A stretch of 64,000 nucleotides of DNA, taken from assembly GCA_963772955.1 (NCBI GenBank), contig CAVYZF010000010.1, positions 124,001 through 188,000 on the forward strand, written 5' to 3'. The stretch is from Gp6-AA40 sp963772955 (GTDB taxonomy: Bacteria; Acidobacteriota; Vicinamibacteria; Vicinamibacterales; UBA2999). Numbering within the stretch: position 1 is the stretch's first letter; each line of letters opens with the position of its first letter. The position numbers and the translations under genes were made by a program. Positions 59,800-64,000 of this stretch are shown here, in pieces. Under the pieces are notes generated by a model. The model was not told where the DNA came from, did not search any database, and saw only the letters and a program-made list of their open reading frames with translations.

Positions 59800-60546
59800 A
59801 TGACTCGCGATCCAATTCCCGCGCAGGCCGTCTCGACACTGGAATGCCGGAGCTGCGGTGCCGGTGCCCCCGTTGACGAGCATTTCTGCCCGCAGTGCAG
59901 TCGGATCCTCGCGCTCGGACGGCATGGTGACTACTTTTCGTTTCTCGGGTTGCCGCGGCGGCTGGTCATCGATCAGGCGCAGCTCGAGCGCCGGTTCCGT
60001 GATTTGAGCCGTCAGTTTCACCCCGACTACTTCTACAACGCGGCGCCCGCGGAGCGGCTCGCGAGCCTGGAGCGCTCGTCGTATCTGAACGACGCCTATC
60101 GCGCGCTGCGCAATCCAATCACGCGGATCGAGCATCTGCTCGCCATAGAGGGGCTGCCGTCGGCGAAGTCTGAGGACCATTCGGCAGGCTCAGGGCAAGC
60201 GGCAGCGAAGGTTCCGCCCGGGTTGCTCGAGGAAGTGTTCGAGCTCAACGAACAGCTCGATGAGATTCGTGAGTCGCGCGAGGCCGGTGGCGATCCGGCA
60301 ATGTTGCGTGAGCGGCTCGAGTCTGCGCGCAAGCCGATCGACCTGAAGCGCGAAGAGCACGAGCGCGAAGTCGAAACGCTGAGCGCACAGTGGGACCGGC
60401 AGTCGACGGCGAGTCCTGCGGAGAAACGCGCGACGCTCGACGCCCTGCGCGAGCGCCTGCTGGAGCGGAACTATATCAACAACCTGTTGGCCTCCATCGA
60501 TCGCGAGGCCCAGAGCCTGGAGCCGAAAGCCGAGAGCCGTGGGTAA
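59800..60546 (+). CDS. hscB: co-chaperone HscB with N-terminal zinc ribbon
   Basis: The 248-residue J-protein has an extra zinc-ribbon (CRSCGAGAPVDEHFCPQC, residues 16-33). A J-domain follows, with YFSFLGLPRRLVIDQAQLE and the HPD motif in QFHPDYFYN. The C-terminal three-helix part (EEVFELNEQLDEIRE and after) binds IscU. The zinc ribbon recalls eukaryotic HscB rather than the enterobacterial form. A short repeat-like insertion (EDHSAGSGQAAA, about residues 126-137) sits between the J-domain and the helical part. The last codons are made of heptad repeats. Confidence 0.92.
   Translation: MTRDPIPAQAVSTLECRSCGAGAPVDEHFCPQCSRILALGRHGDYFSFLGLPRRLVIDQAQLERRFRDLSRQFHPDYFYNAAPAERLASLERSSYLNDAYRALRNPITRIEHLLAIEGLPSAKSEDHSAGSGQAAAKVPPGLLEEVFELNEQLDEIRESREAGGDPAMLRERLESARKPIDLKREEHEREVETLSAQWDRQSTASPAEKRATLDALRERLLERNYINNLLASIDREAQSLEPKAESRG
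60177..60202. repeat. short repeat-like insert inside hscB
   Basis: CCATTCGGCAGGCTCAGGGC encodes HSAGSGQA in the linker after the J-domain. Sequences of the form TTCGGCAGGCTCAGGGC or its complement are known to me as dispersed repeats in several bacterial phyla. Here it is in frame and lengthens the linker by about 10 residues. Confidence 0.5.
60512..60539. repeat. AGAGCCx/AAAGCCx heptads at the hscB-hscA border
   Basis: Four exact heptads AGAGCCT, GGAGCCG, AAAGCCG, AGAGCCG lie in the last codons of hscB and reach the GTG start of hscA. They encode QSLEPKAES. The same unit family is seen at 33644. Confidence 0.75.
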
Positions 60547-62383
60547 AGTCGTAGGGATCGATCTCGGGACGACGAACAGCCTCGTCGCGTATGTCCGCGA
60601 CGGCGTGCCGCAGGTAATCCGTGACGCGTCGGGCGACGCGCTGGTGCCGTCGGTCGTGTCTCTCGGTGAAGACGGGACTTTCTTCGTCGGCCGCGAAGCG
60701 CAGCGGCGACTGTTGACGGCCGCGTCGCGCAGCGTCTACTCGGTCAAGCGATTCATGGGTCGCGGAATCGACGACGTCCGCGATGAGGCGGCGCTCCTGC
60801 CCTTCACAGTCGGTGGTGAGGCTGGAGGCGTCGTTCGCATCGGTCTCGCCGATCGCGAATTCACGCCGCCCGAAATCTCGGCGTTCGTCCTGCGTGAGCT
60901 GAGGCAGCGCGCCGAGGATCACTTCCGCGAACAGGGCGAGTTCGACTTCGAAGTCGATCGGGCCGTGATCACCGTGCCCGCGTACTTCAACGACGCGCAA
61001 CGCACGGCGACGCGTGATGCCGGCCGCCTGGCGGGGCTCGAAGTGCTGCGCATCGTGAACGAGCCGACCGCGGCGTCGCTGGCGTACGGCCTCGATCGCC
61101 GCGACCGCGGCATCATCGCCGTATACGACCTCGGCGGTGGCACGTTCGACATCTCGATCCTCAAGGTCGAGGACGGTGTCTTCCAGGTGCTTGCCACCAA
61201 CGGCGACACGCATCTGGGCGGCGACGACATCGATCGGCTCCTCGTGGAATTAGTGCTTCGGGAGCTCGCTGCCGGCAGGTCCAACCGCCTTCGCGCCGAA
61301 GATATCCAGGCAATCCGTAAGGCTGTGATCGCAGCGAAGCACGATCTCACGGATCTCGAGCAAAGCGAGATTCGAGTCGAATCGGTGGATTATCGGCGAG
61401 CGATCACGCGCGGCGAATTCGAGCAGCTGGTTCGTCCACTGGTCGAGCGAACGATTCAGCCTGTTCGTCAGGCGCTCGCCGACGCAGGGCTCGAGCCGCC
61501 CGAGGTAGACGAGGCGGTTCTGGTGGGCGGCTCGACGCGAGTCCCACTCGTCCGACGGATTGTGTCGGAGCTGTTCGGCCGCACTCCGCACAGTGAGCTG
61601 AATCCGGACGAAGTCGTGGCGCTCGGCGCAGCCGTGCAGGCCGACATCCTGATCAGTGGCCGGCGCGAGATGCTGTTGCTCGACGTGACGCCGCTGAGCC
61701 TCGGCATCGAAACGATGGGCGGCGTGGTGTCGAAGATCATCCTGCGCAACTCGACGATTCCGGCGAGCGGGCGTGAGATGTTCACGACCGGCGTCGACAA
61801 TCAGACCGCAGTCGATATTCACGTACTGCAGGGCGAGCGGGAACTGGCGAGCGACTGCCGTTCACTGGCGCGGTTCAAGCTGCGCGGGATCCCGCCGATG
61901 CCTGCTGGTCTGCCGCGTATCGAAGTGCGGTTCCAGATCGACGCGAACGGCATCCTCAGTGTCGCCGCGTCTGAGCTCCGTACGGACATCGCGCAGACGA
62001 TCGAGGTCAAGCCGTCATATGGCCTGACCGACCAGGAAGTGGAGCGCATGCTCATCGAGTCGTTCGAGCACGCGCAGGCCGACATCGATGCGCGCCTCCT
62101 CATCGAGGCGCGAAACGAGGCGGAGACCGTGATCAACGCCACGGAGAAGACACTGCGTCGGCCGGACTTCTCCGAGATCGCTTCCGGTGATTTACAGCCA
62201 GGTGAACCCGAGAAGATTCAGTCTGCGCTCGATGCGCTGAAGCTGGCGATGGGCGGCGCGGATCGCGACGCCGTTCGCGACCTGACGCACGCGCTCAATC
62301 ACGCCACGCAGCACCTGGCAGAGGTCATGATGAACCGCGGCGTTCGCGCAGCGCTCGCTGGCAAGAATGTCAAAGACGTGTGA
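60539..62383 (+). CDS. hscA: Hsp70-type chaperone HscA
   Basis: The 614-residue Hsp70 begins GKVVGIDLGTTNSLVAYV, with the phosphate loops VYDLGGGTFDISILK and VLVGGSTRVPLVRR. The substrate-binding half starts after LLLDVTPLSLGIETMGG. The order and partners (hscB before, fdx after) identify it as HscA rather than DnaK. It releases clusters from IscU. The start is a GTG at 60539, overlapping hscB by 8 bases. Confidence 0.93.
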   Translation: MGKVVGIDLGTTNSLVAYVRDGVPQVIRDASGDALVPSVVSLGEDGTFFVGREAQRRLLTAASRSVYSVKRFMGRGIDDVRDEAALLPFTVGGEAGGVVRIGLADREFTPPEISAFVLRELRQRAEDHFREQGEFDFEVDRAVITVPAYFNDAQRTATRDAGRLAGLEVLRIVNEPTAASLAYGLDRRDRGIIAVYDLGGGTFDISILKVEDGVFQVLATNGDTHLGGDDIDRLLVELVLRELAAGRSNRLRAEDIQAIRKAVIAAKHDLTDLEQSEIRVESVDYRRAITRGEFEQLVRPLVERTIQPVRQALADAGLEPPEVDEAVLVGGSTRVPLVRRIVSELFGRTPHSELNPDEVVALGAAVQADILISGRREMLLLDVTPLSLGIETMGGVVSKIILRNSTIPASGREMFTTGVDNQTAVDIHVLQGERELASDCRSLARFKLRGIPPMPAGLPRIEVRFQIDANGILSVAASELRTDIAQTIEVKPSYGLTDQEVERMLIESFEHAQADIDARLLIEARNEAETVINATEKTLRRPDFSEIASGDLQPGEPEKIQSALDALKLAMGGADRDAVRDLTHALNHATQHLAEVMMNRGVRAALAGKNVKDV

Positions 62384-62394
62384 GGAGGATCCAT

Positions 62395-62535
62395 TTTGAT
62401 TTGGTGATTCTTGATTGGTGATTCGTTTGTGAATGGAGATTGTCGATCGTTGATTTGCCGGTGATTGCCCCGCCAATCATCAATCGTCAATCAGCAATCA
62501 ACAACGAATCGAGAATCAAAGATCGTGAAATCCAA
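62395..62535. repeat. GATT/AATC heptad hairpin element between hscA and fdx
   Basis: GATT cores at 62398, 62406, 62413, 62420, 62438, 62445 (GATC), 62452 and 62463 face AATC cores at 62475, 62482, 62489, 62496, 62507, 62514, 62521 (GATC) and 62529. Spacings are mostly 7, and the 11-base steps mirror each other. The pair can fold into one long stem of about 65 bases. It fills nearly the whole 163-bp gap. Confidence 0.85.
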
Positions 62536-62546
62536 AATGCTCTGAG

Positions 62547-62966
62547 ATGCCCAAAGTCACTTTTATCAAGGACGGCAAGGAAACCACCGTGGAGTTCGAG
62601 CACGGCAAGCTCGAATACCAGCATCACGGACTGCCGGAATCGTTTCTCGACGTGGCAATGAACCTCGGCATCCAGCTCGAACACGCCTGCGGAGGAAGCT
62701 GCGCCTGCACGACGTGTCACCTGATCATCCGCAAGGGCATGGAGAACCTGAGCGAGGAGCAGGACAACGAGCTCGATCGCCTCGACACCGCATGGGATTT
62801 GACGACGAGCTCGCGGCTCGGGTGCCAGGCCGTCATCAAGGGTGACGTCGTCGCCGAGTTCCCGATGTATACGCGGAACTACGTCCAGGAGGGCGGTGCC
62901 ATCCAACTCGGGAAGTCCGAAGAACAAAACGATCGTGAAAAGGATCGTGGCGGAGCCCGGCCATGA
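62547..62966 (+). CDS. fdx: [2Fe-2S] ferredoxin of the isc operon
   Basis: The 139-residue ferredoxin has the adrenodoxin-type cysteine pattern in HACGGSCACTTCHLII and a later LGCQAVI. It provides electrons for cluster formation with IscU/IscS. A C-terminal extension after residue 112 (TRNYVQEGGAIQLGKSEEQND) goes beyond the usual end and is charged. The stop overlaps the iscX start (ATGA). Confidence 0.93.
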   Translation: MPKVTFIKDGKETTVEFEHGKLEYQHHGLPESFLDVAMNLGIQLEHACGGSCACTTCHLIIRKGMENLSEEQDNELDRLDTAWDLTTSSRLGCQAVIKGDVVAEFPMYTRNYVQEGGAIQLGKSEEQNDREKDRGGARP

Positions 62967-63166
62967 GATGGACGAACTCTGAAGACATCGGAATTGCACT
63001 CTTTGAAAAATTTCCAACGGTTGACCCGCTGACGGTCCGGTTTACCGATTTGCGCGAAAAGGTCATGGGGCTCGACGGTTTTGACGACGACCCCAAAAGC
63101 TCGAACGAACCGAAGCTCGAGGCTATCCAGATGGCTTGGTACGAAGAATGGAAGGATAACCAGTAG
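62963..63166 (+). CDS. iscX: Fe-S assembly regulator IscX
   Basis: The 67-residue acidic protein has the family pattern MRWTNSEDIGIALFEKFP, FTDLREKVMGLDGFDDDP and EAIQMAWYEEW. IscX binds IscS at the frataxin site and modulates cluster assembly. It completes the isc operon. Confidence 0.93.
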   Translation: MRWTNSEDIGIALFEKFPTVDPLTVRFTDLREKVMGLDGFDDDPKSSNEPKLEAIQMAWYEEWKDNQ

Positions 63167-63208
63167 GAGAGGAGAAACCGGTAAGATATGCCGGCCGTCT
63201 AAACAGAT

Positions 63209-63586
63209 ATGAATAGCCGCCAAATCATCGCTGCGGCATTTCTGTCGTCCATCCTGGCCCTACCTGCCGCGGCTCAGGACAAGGTGGATGTGGGCAAGCT
63301 TCCCTTGAACCTGGCCCGAATCCAACAGCAACTGCAACAGTCGACTGTCCGCGAGGATCGTGAGGGACTGAACCTCCGGTACTTCGTGCCCGTGTACGGT
63401 CAGGCTCCCCGCATCGACCTCTTTCCAAACCGGGAGCCAGGCTTGTTCACCGCCCCGCCGCCGTACGGCGCTCCGACGCACAGCCAGATGATCCAGCAGG
63501 TGACGCCGCAGGAATATCGCGCTCCCGCCGCCGATTTTTCCTCACTACTCCGCTGGTTCGCCGACAAGTCGAAGGACAAGAAGTAA
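63209..63586 (+). CDS. exported protein of unknown function
   Basis: The 125-residue protein has a signal peptide (cleavage near AAA-QD). The mature part is rich in Gln and Pro (NLARIQQQLQQS, then FTAPPPYGAPTHSQMIQ), has no Cys, and ends RWFADKSKDKK. No family is recognised. It lies 42 bp after iscX and could be a read-through gene of the operon or have its own promoter. Confidence 0.65.
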   Translation: MNSRQIIAAAFLSSILALPAAAQDKVDVGKLPLNLARIQQQLQQSTVREDREGLNLRYFVPVYGQAPRIDLFPNREPGLFTAPPPYGAPTHSQMIQQVTPQEYRAPAADFSSLLRWFADKSKDKK

Positions 63587-63599
63587 TTTACACTTCCAG

Positions 63600-63693
63600 C
63601 TCGCTTGTGTTGGGTGGACTCGGGGAAGGCTGGTTGACTCAGGCAGCCGTCTCACGAGGGATGGGCGTTGCAGACCTCACCGACACAAGCGAG
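63600..63693 (+). other. structured leader candidate before mqnB
   Basis: CTCGCTTGTGT (63600-63610) and ACACAAGCGAG (63683-63693) are perfect 11-bp arms closing a 72-base region. Inside, GGCTG (about 63628) and CAGCC pair, and a GGGGAAGGC segment is present. It ends 14 bases before the mqnB GTG. The layout is that of a riboswitch or attenuator, but it matches no class I can name. Confidence 0.4.
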
Positions 63694-63707
63694 GTTCTGG
63701 AGTAAAC

Positions 63708-64000
63708 GTGCGAGTGCTGGTGGTCGCGGCCACGGAGGCCGAGGTGTCCCCTCTTGTCGCCGCGTTGGGTCGTGTATCGGTCGTTGGGCCGAGAGTCACG
63801 CGACATCAGGCCGCCGGTCATGACATCGACGTCCTGATCAGCGGCGTGGGAATGGTTGCGACCGCAACGTGGTGTTCGCGCGTACTCTCCGCGGAACGAT
63901 TCGACGTGGCGCTCGACCTCGGCGTGTGTGGCAGCTTCAGACCCGAGATCTTTCCCGGCTCCGTAGTCCATGTGGTGTCCGATCGTCTCGTGGAACTGGG
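63708..64000 (+). CDS. mqnB: futalosine hydrolase, 5' part only
   Basis: The first 97 codons from a GTG at 63708 read RVLVVAATEAEVSPLVAALG, VLISGVGMVATATWCSRVL and LDLGVCGSFRPEIFPGSVVHVVSDRLVELG, the N-terminal half of the nucleoside phosphorylase/hydrolase fold. The last segment is typical of futalosine hydrolase, which removes the base from futalosine in menaquinone synthesis. The rest lies beyond the window. MTA/SAH nucleosidase is the main alternative. Confidence 0.8.
   Translation, partial: MRVLVVAATEAEVSPLVAALGRVSVVGPRVTRHQAAGHDIDVLISGVGMVATATWCSRVLSAERFDVALDLGVCGSFRPEIFPGSVVHVVSDRLVEL

Noticed and set aside
63600..63693. Cobalamin riboswitch before mqnB
   Set aside because: A GGGGAAGGC segment is suggestive, but the B12 box and the other conserved blocks are absent and the region is too short.
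1..64000. tRNA or rRNA genes, transposases, prophage or integration sites
   Set aside because: I scanned for T-loop-like GGTTCGA contexts, rRNA blocks and transposase motifs in the frames and found none that hold up.

Overview
The window is high-GC DNA from a Gram-negative bacterium: it encodes a TolC/RND efflux pump, lipoproteins, an outer-membrane porin and many secreted proteins. The best guess is an Acidobacteriota lineage, possibly Vicinamibacteria-like. This rests on the mix of an S8 protease with DDNIVWST repeats, a DUF4097 protein, an ankyrin-PQQ protein, a futalosine-pathway enzyme and HemQ. It is inference, because I saw no rRNA, tRNA, transposase, phage or CRISPR in the window.

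Layout. 0-8 kb: secreted proteins, then marR-tolC-adaptor-RND permease and hemQ. 8-14 kb: a RodZ-type HTH protein, an exported methyltransferase-like protein, an FTR1 iron permease, an acyltransferase-like membrane protein, an orphan DGQHR (DndB-like) protein and pxpA. 14-25 kb: an acyl-CoA ligase and a divergent arginine regulon (argC-B-D-A-J-F leftward, argR-G-H rightward) around a perfect 22-bp ARG-box-like palindrome; its ArgG is short and lacks key motifs. 25-33 kb: a zinc-ribbon/RG-rich protein, fabI, an HD-GYP/GAF/GGDEF protein, a frameshifted S8 protease and a sigma-54 activator. 33-42 kb: a deoxyhypusine-synthase-like enzyme, a PIN-like protein, nagA, a decayed FAA hydrolase, queC/queD, gph, an Nramp relative and an ankyrin-PQQ protein. 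42-48 kb: a divergent metal locus with mntH and usp on one side and, on the other, a DtxR/MntR repressor fused in frame to a porin, a CuA cupredoxin, a di-heme oxidoreductase and a small channel-like protein. 48-54 kb: CaiB, SIMPL, AlkA-type and M16 proteins. 54-63 kb: a cysteine/sulfur-carrier pair followed by a complete isc operon (iscR-S-U-A-hscB-hscA-fdx-iscX). The window ends in a partial mqnB.

The most interesting biology is at 54.1-57.1 kb. A CysM-JAMM fusion overlaps a CysO(ubiquitin-like)-E1(MoeB)-rhodanese fusion. Together the two proteins carry every part of a protein-thiocarboxylate cysteine pathway. The carrier Gly-Gly is internal, so a protease must free it, and the partner protein carries a JAMM protease domain. 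The promoter of this pair and the iscR promoter share a GACT-N5-AGTC palindrome resembling a type-1 IscR site, which suggests joint control by Fe-S status.

A second theme is repetitive DNA at gene borders. About a dozen loci hold short tandem units with a period of 7 (sometimes 8) bases. The unit differs between loci, is often arranged as two facing arms of a hairpin, and often includes stop or start codons. Two further short palindromic repeats also enter reading frames (in the CysO-E1 linker and in HscB). One heptad element sits exactly at the truncated end of the broken FAA hydrolase gene.
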